From NCBI GenBank assembly GCA_964620675.1, contig CAZUJU010000009.1, positions 14,012 to 78,011 on the forward strand: a stretch of 64,000 nt of DNA. Direction: 5' to 3'. The notes under the pieces were generated by a model, which worked only from the letters and a program-made list of their open reading frames with translations, had not been told where the DNA came from and did not search any database. Numbering within the stretch: the stretch's first letter is position 1; each line of letters begins with the position of its first letter. The position numbers were made by a program, and so were the translations under genes. This document shows, piece by piece, positions 19,188 through 27,808 of the stretch. The DNA is from CAYSFW01 sp964620675. Lineage in GTDB: Bacteria; Pseudomonadota; Gammaproteobacteria; UWMA-0217.

Positions 19188-19429
19188 GTACGGCTACGCT
19201 GACGGTTTATTCGCGTGGTGGTTGTCATCTCTGCGAAGCCTTGCTGGACGAGCTCGCGTTGCTTCGCACCCAACTTGATTTCAGGGTCGAGGTTGTCGAT
19301 ATCGACACGAGCAGCGCGTTGCGTCAGCGCTTCAACGCGGATGTTCCGGTGTTGACGTATGCCGATCGCATCATTTGTCGCCATTTTCTCGATCCGGAGC
19401 AAGTGCGGGGGGCACTGGCGCATGCCTGA
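19184..19429 (+). CDS. Glutaredoxin-like protein
   Basis: The 81-residue thioredoxin-fold protein carries a C-x2-C active site (SRGGCHLCEALLDEL) near residue 11 and the family cis-Pro segment (FNADVPVLTYADR). It resembles the small glutaredoxin family proteins found in this position in many gammaproteobacteria. The start overlaps the mucD stop (ATGA) and its end overlaps lepA by 8 bp, so translation of all three is coupled. The physiological substrate is unknown. Confidence 0.88.
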   Translation: MSTATLTVYSRGGCHLCEALLDELALLRTQLDFRVEVVDIDTSSALRQRFNADVPVLTYADRIICRHFLDPEQVRGALAHA

Positions 19430-21224
19430 TACGATCAAGCACATCCGTAACTTTTCGATCATTGCACATATCGACCATGGCAAATCAACGCTGGCCGATC
19501 GATTGATTCAGCTTTGCGGCGGGCTCTCGGAGCGTGAGATGGAGAATCAGGTGCTCGATTCGATGGATCTCGAGCGCGAACGCGGCATTACCATCAAGGC
19601 ACAAAGTGTGTCGCTGAACTATCGCGCCCGTGACGGGGAGACCTATCAGCTGAACATTATCGACACCCCGGGGCATGTCGATTTTTCCTACGAGGTGTCG
19701 CGTTCGCTTGCGGCCTGCGAGGGTGCTCTACTGGTGGTCGACGCCTCCCAGGGGGTCGAGGCTCAGAGCGTCGCGAACTGTTATACGGCAATCGATCAAG
19801 GTCTCGAAGTCGTACCCGTGTTAAACAAGATCGACCTGCCTGCGGCTGATCCTGAAAGTGTCAAGAAGGAGATCGAAGACATTATCGGGATTGATGCCCA
19901 CGATGCCTTGAACGTGAGTGCGAAGACCGGTTTCGGCGTGGATGAACTGCTCGAGTCGCTGGTCAAACGCATTCCTCCCCCGCAGGGTTCGCCAGCCGCG
20001 CCTTTGCAAGCGCTCCTGGTCGACTCCTGGTTCGATAATTACCTCGGCGTGGTGTCGCTGGTGCGGATTGTCAACGGGGTGCTGCGTCCGAAACAGAAGA
20101 TGCTGGTCATGTCGACCGGACGCGCCTACCAGGTTGATCGGGTCGGCATCTTTACCCCGAAGCCGTCGGATCGCGAGCAGCTCTCCACCGGTGAGGTCGG
20201 ATACGTGATCTCGGGCATCAAGGATATCGACGCGGCACGCGTCGGCGATACCTTTACCGCGGTGGAAAACCCGGCGGCCAGCGCCTTGCCGGGTTTCAAG
20301 GAGGTTCAGCCGCGGGTGTTCGCGGGCCTCTACCCGGTGGAGTCGGACGCTTACGAAGCCTTGCGCGACGCGCTGCAGAAACTGCGCCTGAACGATTCGG
20401 CGCTCTACTACGAGCCCGAGACCTCGCAAGCGCTCGGTTTCGGATTTCGGTGCGGTTTTCTCGGCACCCTGCACATGGAGATCGTGCAGGAGCGCCTGGA
20501 GCGGGAGTACAACCTCGACCTGATCACGACCGCGCCAACGGTGGTCTACGAGGTCGTAACCGCGAAGGACGAACATTTCCAGATCCACAATCCGTCGCAG
20601 TTGCCGCCGGTCAATCAGGTCAAGGAGATTCTCGAACCGATCATTCAGGCGAACATCCTGGTACCGCAGGAGTATCTCGGTGACGTGATCGCGCTGTGCA
20701 TCGAGAAGCGTGGGGTACAGAACAAGATGCTGTATCTCGGGCGCCAGATTGCACTCGGTTACGAATTGCCGCTGAGTGAAGTGGTGCTCGATTTCTTCGA
20801 TCGCCTCAAGTCGGTGAGCCGTGGGTACGCTTCGTTCGATTACAGCTTCGCGCGATTCCAGGCCGCGCCGCTGGTGAAGCTGGATATCCTGATCAACGGC
20901 GACAAGGTCGATGCGCTTTCATTGATCGTCCATCAAGGCGCGTCGCAATCGCGCGGACGCGATCTCACCGAGCGGATGAAAGACATCATCCCGCGTCAAA
21001 TGTTCGAAGTTGCGATACAAGCAGCGATCGGCAACCATGTTATCGCGCGTTCGACGGTCAAGGCACTGCGTAAGAATGTATTGGCCAAGTGTTATGGGGG
21101 CGACGTTTCGCGTAAGCGCAAGTTGCTGGAGAAGCAGAAGGCGGGAAAAAAGCGGATGAAAAAGGTGGGCAAGATCGAGATTCCTCAGGAAGCGTTTTTG
21201 GCCGTGCTGCAGGTGGAGAAATAG
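19422..21224 (+). CDS. lepA: Elongation factor 4 (LepA)
   Basis: LepA is a translational GTPase that acts on stalled or mistranslocated ribosomes. The 600-residue product shows the G1 motif (AHIDHGKSTLADRL), switch II (DTPGHVDFSYEVSRS), G4 (LNKIDLPAADP) and the LepA-specific C-terminal domain (KMLYLGRQIALGYELPL, KAGKKRMKKVGKIEIPQEAF). The ATG at 19422 is the family start (MPDTIKHIRNFSIIAHIDHG). It is directly upstream of lepB, as in most proteobacteria. Confidence 0.97.
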   Translation: MPDTIKHIRNFSIIAHIDHGKSTLADRLIQLCGGLSEREMENQVLDSMDLERERGITIKAQSVSLNYRARDGETYQLNIIDTPGHVDFSYEVSRSLAACEGALLVVDASQGVEAQSVANCYTAIDQGLEVVPVLNKIDLPAADPESVKKEIEDIIGIDAHDALNVSAKTGFGVDELLESLVKRIPPPQGSPAAPLQALLVDSWFDNYLGVVSLVRIVNGVLRPKQKMLVMSTGRAYQVDRVGIFTPKPSDREQLSTGEVGYVISGIKDIDAARVGDTFTAVENPAASALPGFKEVQPRVFAGLYPVESDAYEALRDALQKLRLNDSALYYEPETSQALGFGFRCGFLGTLHMEIVQERLEREYNLDLITTAPTVVYEVVTAKDEHFQIHNPSQLPPVNQVKEILEPIIQANILVPQEYLGDVIALCIEKRGVQNKMLYLGRQIALGYELPLSEVVLDFFDRLKSVSRGYASFDYSFARFQAAPLVKLDILINGDKVDALSLIVHQGASQSRGRDLTERMKDIIPRQMFEVAIQAAIGNHVIARSTVKALRKNVLAKCYGGDVSRKRKLLEKQKAGKKRMKKVGKIEIPQEAFLAVLQVEK

Positions 21225-21349
21225 ATTCCGCCTTATTCGTGGGGACGCAAGGGCCGCGCGATGGCGTCACCGACGTTGCGAATCGCGTACGTTCTTGGTC
21301 CGCTGACAGGGGTTTTCGATGAACTTGAAAGGGAGCGGAGATTTTTCGC

Positions 21350-22177
21350 ATGAGATTTGACCTTGAGATGGCCCTGTTGGTGGGGTCGGTATTGACGGGC
21401 CTGGTTTGGTTGTTGGATGCCTTTTGGTTGCGCCAACGTCGTATGCAACTGACCCCCGTGGCCGACGGCGGCGGCATGCCCGGCGAAGCGGTTGAAACGG
21501 ATGTGCGCGAAGCCCGCGAGCCGTGGTTCGTTGAGTATTCCAAATCGTTTTTTCCGGTACTCGTGATCGTGCTGTTGCTGCGTGCATTCGTCGCCGAACC
21601 GTTTCGTATCCCGTCCGGCTCGATGATGCCGACCCTGTTGGTCGGGGATTTCATTCTGGTCAATAAATTCTCTTATGGCATCCGCTTGCCGGTATCGCAT
21701 CAGCGGGTCGTCGATCTCGGTCTGCCCAAACGCGGTGACGTGGCAGTATTTCGTTACCCCAAGGATCCCGATCTCGATTACATCAAGCGCGTGATCGGGT
21801 TACCAGGGGATCGCATTGGCTATTTCGGCAAACAGATTTTCGTGAACGGTGCACCGGTCGTGCAGGTCCAGTTGGGCGATTACAGCGACGGCGGCGTCCA
21901 TGCGCCCGGACAAAACGTGCGCCTCGAAGAAGATCTGATGAGTCTGCGCCACGAAATCCTGGTCAATCCGCGCCGGCCGAGTATCGAAGGCGAATACATT
22001 GTGCCGAAGGGGCATTTCTTTGTAATGGGCGACAATCGTGACAACAGCAACGACAGTCGGTTTTGGGGTTTCGTGCCGGAGGAAAATCTGGTTGGCAAGG
22101 CGATCTTGATCTGGATGAACTGGGACTTTTCGCGTAATTCGATTGATTTCAATCGAATCGGGCGAATGATTCACTGA
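21350..22177 (+). CDS. lepB: Signal peptidase I (LepB)
   Basis: The 275-residue leader peptidase cleaves signal peptides at the periplasmic face. Two N-terminal membrane helices (about 5–26 and 64–82) precede the S26 catalytic domain, with the nucleophile Ser91 in RIPSGSMMPTL and the general base Lys146 in YIKRVIGLPGDRI. The conserved MGDNRDNSNDSRFWG box lies near the C-terminus. It sits between lepA and rnc; the 125-bp lepA–lepB gap shows no clear terminator. Confidence 0.96.
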   Translation: MRFDLEMALLVGSVLTGLVWLLDAFWLRQRRMQLTPVADGGGMPGEAVETDVREAREPWFVEYSKSFFPVLVIVLLLRAFVAEPFRIPSGSMMPTLLVGDFILVNKFSYGIRLPVSHQRVVDLGLPKRGDVAVFRYPKDPDLDYIKRVIGLPGDRIGYFGKQIFVNGAPVVQVQLGDYSDGGVHAPGQNVRLEEDLMSLRHEILVNPRRPSIEGEYIVPKGHFFVMGDNRDNSNDSRFWGFVPEENLVGKAILIWMNWDFSRNSIDFNRIGRMIH

Positions 22178-22193
22178 GATTTGAGGTGTGGCG

Positions 22194-22580
22194 ATGGTTG
22201 CAAGGATGCCTGGCGACGTAGCTCGGCAACGTGGGATGACCCTGATGGGGGGACTCGTCCTATTGGTTGTCGGCGGTTTTTTCGCGCTCGTGGCGTTGCG
22301 GGTGGCGCCTTACTATTACGATTATGTGATGTTGAAAAGGGTGCTCAACGACCTCGCCGCCGAGAGTGGCAGCGGTGGGTTGTCGCGGCAACAACTCGCC
22401 GGGCGCCTCTCCTCACGGCTGGCGATGAACAACATCGGCTATGTCAAAGATCAGCATTTTACCGCGCAACGCCTCGGCCAGGGGCGTCAGATGCTGCGCA
22501 TTGCTTACGAGGCGCGTACGCCGTTGATCGGCAACGCCTCGTTGTTGCTGGAGTTCGACTACCAGACGCCGACGAAATAG
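22194..22580 (+). CDS. DUF4845 family single-pass membrane protein
   Basis: This small protein of about 128 residues has a pilin-like N-terminus (RQRGMTLMGGLVLLVVGGFFALVALRVAPYYYDY): a short basic head, one membrane helix, then a periplasmic domain of about 90 residues. Its position between lepB and rnc is where DUF4845 proteins occur in gammaproteobacteria. The ATG at 22194 is preferred because the gagg at 22183–22186 is well spaced for it; a GTG at 22188 would be almost on top of that site. Function unknown. Confidence 0.82.
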   Translation: MVARMPGDVARQRGMTLMGGLVLLVVGGFFALVALRVAPYYYDYVMLKRVLNDLAAESGSGGLSRQQLAGRLSSRLAMNNIGYVKDQHFTAQRLGQGRQMLRIAYEARTPLIGNASLLLEFDYQTPTK

Positions 22581-22683
22581 ATGCGTGAATCCCGTTCGTT
22601 GAATGTGTGGCGCAGGTCGCCGAAAGTACCGCCATTCGCCGGTGCGATCCCGCTGCGACGTGATTCAGATCGGTACGGCCCGC

Positions 22684-23385
22684 ATGCCTAAAGGCGCCGC
22701 CATTCCCAAACGGCGGCTGCGCATGTTTCGCCTGCTCGATGATGAGATACTGCGCTCGGATTTGATCGACAAGGCCATCACGCATCGCAGTGCGAGCAAG
22801 ACGAACAACGAACGTCTCGAATTTCTCGGCGACAGCGTGCTCAATCTCGTGATGTCAGAATACCTCTACGAACGTCATCCGGAGGCGGACGAGGGAGACC
22901 TCAGCCGGTTGCGCTCCTTCCTCGTCCGCGGCCAGTCGCTTGCGGCCCTGGCCCAGCGGGAACAACTCGGCGAACACCTCGTACTCGGGCAAGGCGAGCT
23001 CAAGAGCGGCGGTTTTCGCCGTGATTCAATCCTCGCCGACGCGGTCGAGGCGATAATTGGTGCGGTGTTCAAATTGAAAGGCTTCGAATACACCCGGTGT
23101 TTCGTTCTCGAATTGTTTGCGACCGAACTCGCTGCCCTGCCGCCCGCGGAAACGCTCAAGGACCCCAAGAGCCGGCTCCAGGAGTGGTTGCAATCGCGTG
23201 GCTTGACGCCGCCCCAGTATGAGGTCGTGTCAGTCACCGGCGAAGCGCATCGCCAGACCGTGACGGTTGCCTGCATGGTGGCGGCGATGGAATCCCGGGC
23301 CACCGCCGCGGCGAGCAGTCGCCGCAGCGCCGAGCAGGAAGCGGCCCAACAAGTCTTGAGTCAGCTATTGAGTAAATCCAATTGA
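22684..23385 (+). CDS. rnc: Ribonuclease III
   Basis: RNase III cleaves double-stranded RNA in rRNA and mRNA processing. The signature ERLEFLGDSVLNLVMSEYL and the second acidic cluster (DAVEAIIGAVF) form the catalytic site. A C-terminal double-stranded RNA-binding domain follows (DPKSRLQEWLQSRGLTPPQYEV to SRRSAEQEAAQQVLSQLL). The start is uncertain: 22684 gives 233 residues, and 22723 is another possibility. The stop overlaps the era TTG start. The rnc–era–recO order is classical. Confidence 0.93.
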   Translation: MPKGAAIPKRRLRMFRLLDDEILRSDLIDKAITHRSASKTNNERLEFLGDSVLNLVMSEYLYERHPEADEGDLSRLRSFLVRGQSLAALAQREQLGEHLVLGQGELKSGGFRRDSILADAVEAIIGAVFKLKGFEYTRCFVLELFATELAALPPAETLKDPKSRLQEWLQSRGLTPPQYEVVSVTGEAHRQTVTVACMVAAMESRATAAASSRRSAEQEAAQQVLSQLLSKSN

Positions 23386-24296
23386 ACTTGAACGAAATCA
23401 TTACCCATTGCGGTTCCGTCGTGATTGCGGGTCGACCCAACGTCGGTAAATCGACTTTGCTGAACCAGATCCTCGGCACCCATCTCGCGGCGACCGCGCC
23501 CAAACCCCAGACCACGCGTAATCAGATTCTCGGCATCCATACCGAAGGCGATTATCAGATGCTGTTTCTGGATACGCCCGGGATTCACGACGACCGCGAG
23601 CGACCGCTCAACCGGCGCTTGAACAAGGCCGCGCTCGCGAGCCTGCCCGATGCCGATGTGGTGTTATTTGTCATCGAGGCGGGGCAGTGGACCGACGAGG
23701 ATGAGCGGGTACTCGGCCACCTGGCATCGGTCGCGGCGCCGGTGCTGCTGGTTATCAACAAGATCGACCGGCTGAGCGACCGGGCCGCGCTACTGCCGTT
23801 CATTGACTCGGTGCAGCAACGGCGCGCGTTCGCTGAAGTCGTGCCGCTTTCTGCATTCGAGACTCGCAATGTCAACTATCTGCTACGGTTGTTGCGGCGA
23901 TACCTACCCGCCGGTCCGTTTCAGTACGGCGAGGATGAAATCACCGATCGCAATCTGCGCTTTCTAAGCGCGGAAATGATCCGCGAACAGCTCACGCGCT
24001 TCCTTGAACAAGAGGTGCCCTACACGCTCGGAGTCGAGATCGAGCAGTTCAAGGAAGGAGCTGAGTGCACCGAAATTGGTGCCGTGATCTATGTCGAGCG
24101 CGAGGGGCAGAAGGGCATCGTGATCGGCAAGGGTGGGGCGATGCTCAAGAAGGTGGGCTCAGAGGCGCGGCGGCGGATCGAAGGCATCCTCGGCGGGCCG
24201 GTGTTTCTGCAGCTTTGGGTCAAGGTCAAGCCGGGCTGGACCGAGTCCCCGGGCTGGCTCGACAAACTCGGCATGGACGTCGAAGTTCGCCGCTGA
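23382..24296 (+). CDS. era: GTPase Era
   Basis: Era binds the 3' end of 16S rRNA during 30S assembly. The 304-residue product has the GTPase motifs GRPNVGKSTLLN, DTPGIHDD and NKIDRLSD, and a C-terminal KH domain (VIYVEREGQKGIVIGKGGAMLKKVG). The start is a TTG whose last two bases are the first two of the rnc TGA, giving tight coupling. Length is normal. Confidence 0.96.
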   Translation: MNLNEIITHCGSVVIAGRPNVGKSTLLNQILGTHLAATAPKPQTTRNQILGIHTEGDYQMLFLDTPGIHDDRERPLNRRLNKAALASLPDADVVLFVIEAGQWTDEDERVLGHLASVAAPVLLVINKIDRLSDRAALLPFIDSVQQRRAFAEVVPLSAFETRNVNYLLRLLRRYLPAGPFQYGEDEITDRNLRFLSAEMIREQLTRFLEQEVPYTLGVEIEQFKEGAECTEIGAVIYVEREGQKGIVIGKGGAMLKKVGSEARRRIEGILGGPVFLQLWVKVKPGWTESPGWLDKLGMDVEVRR

Positions 24297-24309
24297 GCCC
24301 ACCGCGACG

Positions 24310-25023
24310 ATGGCAACCGAGTACGCGAGTGCCGGTTATGTCCTGCATGCCCGGCGCTACCGTGAGAACAGCCGAATTCTCGAAGTGTTTAGCGAGGCGC
24401 ACGGACGCGTCGCACTGCTGACGCGGGTTTCGCAAAAGCATTCCGGCGGTGCGCTGGGCAAGCTGCAACCGTTTCATGAGAATCTGTATCGCTGGCGTGG
24501 CCGCTCCGAGCTTCAAACCGCCGTCGGCATTGACGAACTCGGCGCGCTGCGGCTCGAAGGGCTGGCCGGGATCTGCGGTCTATACTGCAACGAGTTGTTG
24601 CTCAGGTTGCTGGCCAAGAGCCTGCCCCATCCCGAGATCTATAAAGCCTACCGCGAGACCCTCGCGGCCCTCGCCGAAGCCTCGCCACCCGGACCCTGGC
24701 TGCGGCGCTTCGAGGCGGAGTTGCTCGACGCGCTCGGCTACGGCCTCAACCTCGAAACCGATTGCCACGATGGCGCCGATCTCGCGCGCGCTGACGGTTA
24801 CTTTTTTCATCCGGGACACGGGATTTCGACCCGTCGCGTCGCAGCCGAAGGCTTCGCGGTGGGTGCCGCGGCGCTGCGGGCGATCCATGAGCGCCGTTTC
24901 GACGAGCCGGCGCTGATGCGGGAGATTCGCCAGATCCTGGGGGCGGCTGTTAATCACTTGCTGAACGGTCGTCCACTTGCCAGTAAACTGTTGTTGCAAT
25001 CTCTTGAACGGAAACGCTCATGA
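24310..25023 (+). CDS. recO: DNA repair protein RecO
   Basis: RecO mediates RecA loading onto SSB-coated single-stranded DNA in the RecFOR pathway. The 237-residue product has the N-terminal OB-fold (YVLHARRYRENSRILEVFSEAHGRVALLTR) and the helical C-terminal domain (RRFEAELLDALGYGL). The ATG at 24310 is 13 bp after era; the longer in-frame reading from 24133 overlaps era and is rejected. Its stop overlaps the pdxJ start (ATGA). Confidence 0.93.
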   Translation: MATEYASAGYVLHARRYRENSRILEVFSEAHGRVALLTRVSQKHSGGALGKLQPFHENLYRWRGRSELQTAVGIDELGALRLEGLAGICGLYCNELLLRLLAKSLPHPEIYKAYRETLAALAEASPPGPWLRRFEAELLDALGYGLNLETDCHDGADLARADGYFFHPGHGISTRRVAAEGFAVGAAALRAIHERRFDEPALMREIRQILGAAVNHLLNGRPLASKLLLQSLERKRS

Positions 25024-25745
25024 CCTCAAATCCAGCGATACGCCTCGGCGTGAATATCGACCATGTCGCCACCATCCGACAGGCGCGGTTCACGCCTTAT
25101 CCTGATCTGGAACAGATGGTTGCCGAGGTCGAAGCGGGCGGCGCGGACGGCATCACCCTGCATCTGCGCGAGGATCGGCGGCATATTCAGGATCAAGATG
25201 TACGGACCTTACGCCGGATCATACGCACGCGCATGAATCTTGAGATGGCGCCGAGCGCGGAAATGGTCCGTATCGCCTGCGAGGTGGTGCCCGAGGATTG
25301 CTGTCTGGTGCCGGAACGACGGGAGGAATTGACGACCGAAGGCGGTCTCGATGTGCTCGGTCAGCGTGAACGCCTGCGTGCGGTCTGCCGCGAACTCGCC
25401 GCCGCCGGGGTGCGGGTCTCGATCTTTATCGAGCCCGATCTCGCGCAGATCAGCGCCGCCGCCGAGATTTGTGCGCCGGTGATCGAGTTGCACACCGGCA
25501 CCTACGCCAACAGCCAGGGTGAGGAACAGCAACGTCAGCTTGAACGCCTGATCGTCGCAGCCAACCATGCCGGATCGCTAGGCTTGGTGGTCAACGCCGG
25601 TCACGGACTCGACTACCGCAACGTCATCGCGATCAAACGCTTGCCCGGGTTACACGAACTCAACATCGGCCACTCGATCGTTGCGCGTGCGTTGTTCGTC
25701 GGCATGCGTCAAGCAGTGCGCGAGATGCGCGTGCTGCTCGACTGA
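25020..25745 (+). CDS. pdxJ: Pyridoxine 5'-phosphate synthase PdxJ
   Basis: PdxJ condenses 1-deoxy-D-xylulose 5-phosphate and 3-amino-2-oxopropyl phosphate to pyridoxine 5'-phosphate. The 241-residue TIM-barrel product has the family start LGVNIDHVATIRQAR, then GADGITLHLREDRRHIQD, CLVPERREELTTEGGLDV, IELHTGTYA and NAGHGLDY. It is coupled to recO by a 4-bp overlap, as in E. coli. Confidence 0.96.
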   Translation: MTSNPAIRLGVNIDHVATIRQARFTPYPDLEQMVAEVEAGGADGITLHLREDRRHIQDQDVRTLRRIIRTRMNLEMAPSAEMVRIACEVVPEDCCLVPERREELTTEGGLDVLGQRERLRAVCRELAAAGVRVSIFIEPDLAQISAAAEICAPVIELHTGTYANSQGEEQQRQLERLIVAANHAGSLGLVVNAGHGLDYRNVIAIKRLPGLHELNIGHSIVARALFVGMRQAVREMRVLLD

Positions 25746-25755
25746 GGCGAACATC

Positions 25756-26136
25756 ATGGCCGTGTTCGGAATCGGAACGGACATCGTCAGCGTGGCGCGG
25801 ATCGAGCGGATCTTTCGTCGCCATCCGCAACGCTTCGCCGAGCGTGTGCTGGCGCCCGAGGAGCTGGAGGCAATGCTCGGGACCAACGATGCGGTGGCCT
25901 TTCTCGCCAAGCGCTTCGCGGTCAAGGAAGCCACCGCCAAGGCGCTCGGTACAGGGTTTCGCGACGGCCTGCGCTACAGCGACATTACGGTACAGCATAC
26001 GCCACTCGGGCAGCCCCGTTTGCGCTGTTTCGGCCGTGCCGCGAATCTGCTGACTCTGCACGGGGTAACGGCGACCCATCTTTCGATCTCCGATGAACGT
26101 GACTTCGCGGTCGCCTTCGTCGTCCTGGAGCGCTAG
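25756..26136 (+). CDS. acpS: Holo-[acyl-carrier-protein] synthase AcpS
   Basis: AcpS transfers 4'-phosphopantetheine from CoA to acyl carrier protein. The 126-residue product has both signature blocks: GIGTDIVSVARIE at the N-terminus (Asp9) and FLAKRFAVKEATAKALGTG in the middle. The ATG at 25756 lies 10 bp after pdxJ; the longer ORF from 25681 overlaps pdxJ and is not used. Confidence 0.95.
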   Translation: MAVFGIGTDIVSVARIERIFRRHPQRFAERVLAPEELEAMLGTNDAVAFLAKRFAVKEATAKALGTGFRDGLRYSDITVQHTPLGQPRLRCFGRAANLLTLHGVTATHLSISDERDFAVAFVVLER

Positions 26137-26141
26137 TTTCA

Positions 26142-27035
26142 ATGTCTTATCCAACAATCGAAGCCCTGATCGGTAATACCCCGCTGGCTCGCCTGCAACG
26201 CCTCGGTGCCGCTTCGGACAACACCCTGCTGGTCAAGCTCGAAGGGCAAAATCCCGCCGGGTCGGTCAAGGATCGCCCAGCATACAGCATGATTCGGCGC
26301 GCCCAGGAACGCGGTGAGATTCGTCCCGGTGATCGCTTGATCGAAGCGACCAGCGGTAATACCGGGATCGCCCTGGCAATGGTCGCCGCGATTCTCGGTT
26401 ATCGAATGACCCTGATCATGCCCGAGACGATGAGCCTCGAACGGCGCGCGAGTATGGCCGCTTACGGCGCGGAACTGCTGCTCGTGACCAAGGATGAAGG
26501 GATGGAAGGCGCGCGCGATTTGGCATTGCGCATGCAGGCCGAGGGCCAGGGGCGGGTTCTCGATCAATTCGCCAACCCCGACAATCCGCGAGCCCACTAC
26601 GAAACCACCGGCCCCGAGATCTGGCGTGATACCGCCGGTGGCATCACGCATTTTGTCAGCTCGATGGGAACCACCGGGACCATCATGGGCACCGGACGTT
26701 TTTTGAAAGAGCAATCCGCGGCGGTTCAGATCGTAGGGGTACACCCGGCCGAGGGTGCGAGCATCCCGGGGATCCGCAAGTGGCCGGAGGCCTATCTGCC
26801 GCGGATTTATCAAGCCGCAGGGGTGGATCGGATTCTCGAGGTGACTCAGGACGAGGCCGAGACCACGATGCGTCGCCTGGCCAAGGAAGAGGGCATCTTC
26901 TGTGGCGTATCGTCCGGTGGGGCGGTCGCCGCGATGCTGCGTCTCGCCACCGAACTCAAGGGTGCAACGCTCGTCGCGATCATCTGCGACCGCGGTGATC
27001 GTTATATTTCGACCGGGGTCTTTCCGCCATGTTGA
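26142..27035 (+). CDS. cysM: Cysteine synthase B (O-acetylserine/thiosulfate sulfhydrylase)
   Basis: This PLP enzyme has Lys43 in the family motif PAGSVKDRPA, the substrate loop EATSGNTGIALAMVAA and the PLP-phosphate loop SSMGTTGTIMGTGRFL. CysM-type enzymes accept sulfide or thiosulfate with O-acetylserine. At 297 residues and with KDRPA rather than KDRIG it fits CysM better than CysK. The gene begins 5 bp after acpS and overlaps the next gene by 7 bp. Confidence 0.93.
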   Translation: MSYPTIEALIGNTPLARLQRLGAASDNTLLVKLEGQNPAGSVKDRPAYSMIRRAQERGEIRPGDRLIEATSGNTGIALAMVAAILGYRMTLIMPETMSLERRASMAAYGAELLLVTKDEGMEGARDLALRMQAEGQGRVLDQFANPDNPRAHYETTGPEIWRDTAGGITHFVSSMGTTGTIMGTGRFLKEQSAAVQIVGVHPAEGASIPGIRKWPEAYLPRIYQAAGVDRILEVTQDEAETTMRRLAKEEGIFCGVSSGGAVAAMLRLATELKGATLVAIICDRGDRYISTGVFPPC

Positions 27036-27808
27036 ATGTACTGGTGTTCGATATCGAGACGGTGCCCGACGTTGACGGGGGGCGCCGGCTTTATGGGCTG
27101 GACGGGCTCGACGACGAACGCACCGCCCAGGCGCTGTTCAGCTTGCGCCAGCAGAAAACCGGCTCCGAGTTCCTTGCCCTGCATTTGCAACGGATCGTTG
27201 CGATTTCGGTGGTGTTGCGCACGCGGGATCAATTCAAGGTCTGGTCACTCGGTGACGAGGACGCCTCCGAGGCCGAGCTGCTGCGCCGTTTCTTCGACGG
27301 GATCGAGCGCTATACCCCAACATTGGTCTCATGGAACGGCGCCGGTTTCGATCTGCCGGTGATCCATTATCGCGCGCTGTTGCACGGAGTCGCCGCGCCG
27401 CGGTACTGGGATACGGGAGAGGAGGATTCGTCCTTTCGCTTCAACAACTATCTCAATCGGTTTCAGTGGCGCCACACCGACTTGATGGATGTGCTGGCGC
27501 TTTATCAGCTGCGGGCTGCCGCGCCGCTTGATGAGATCGCAACCCTGCTAGGCTTTCCGGGCAAGATGGGGATGAGCGGGGCGAAGGTCTGGGACGCGTT
27601 TCTGCAGGGCGAAATCCGGGAGATTCGCAATTACTGCGAGACCGATGTCCTCAATACCTATCTCGTTTACCTGCGATTCGAACGTTTACGCGGGCACCTC
27701 ACCGCCGAGGACTGTCAGCGCGAGTGCGATCTGGTGCGCGATCATCTGCGCGCGGCCGATAAGCCGCACCTGCTCGCGTTCGAACAAGCCTGGCGGAATA
27801 TCGCTTGA
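27029..27808 (+). CDS. PolB-like 3'-5' exonuclease domain protein
   Basis: The 259-residue product has the three DEDD-type exonuclease motifs: VLVFDIETVPDVDG (Exo I, Asp and Glu), LVSWNGAGFDLPVI (Exo II, Asp) and the C-terminal IRNYCETDVLNTYLVYLRF (Exo III). It corresponds to the stand-alone DNA polymerase B-type exonuclease family. The polymerase domain is absent, so a role in nucleic-acid trimming is inferred. It is sandwiched between cysM and rlmD with 7-bp and 4-bp overlaps. Confidence 0.88.
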   Translation: MLNVLVFDIETVPDVDGGRRLYGLDGLDDERTAQALFSLRQQKTGSEFLALHLQRIVAISVVLRTRDQFKVWSLGDEDASEAELLRRFFDGIERYTPTLVSWNGAGFDLPVIHYRALLHGVAAPRYWDTGEEDSSFRFNNYLNRFQWRHTDLMDVLALYQLRAAAPLDEIATLLGFPGKMGMSGAKVWDAFLQGEIREIRNYCETDVLNTYLVYLRFERLRGHLTAEDCQRECDLVRDHLRAADKPHLLAFEQAWRNIA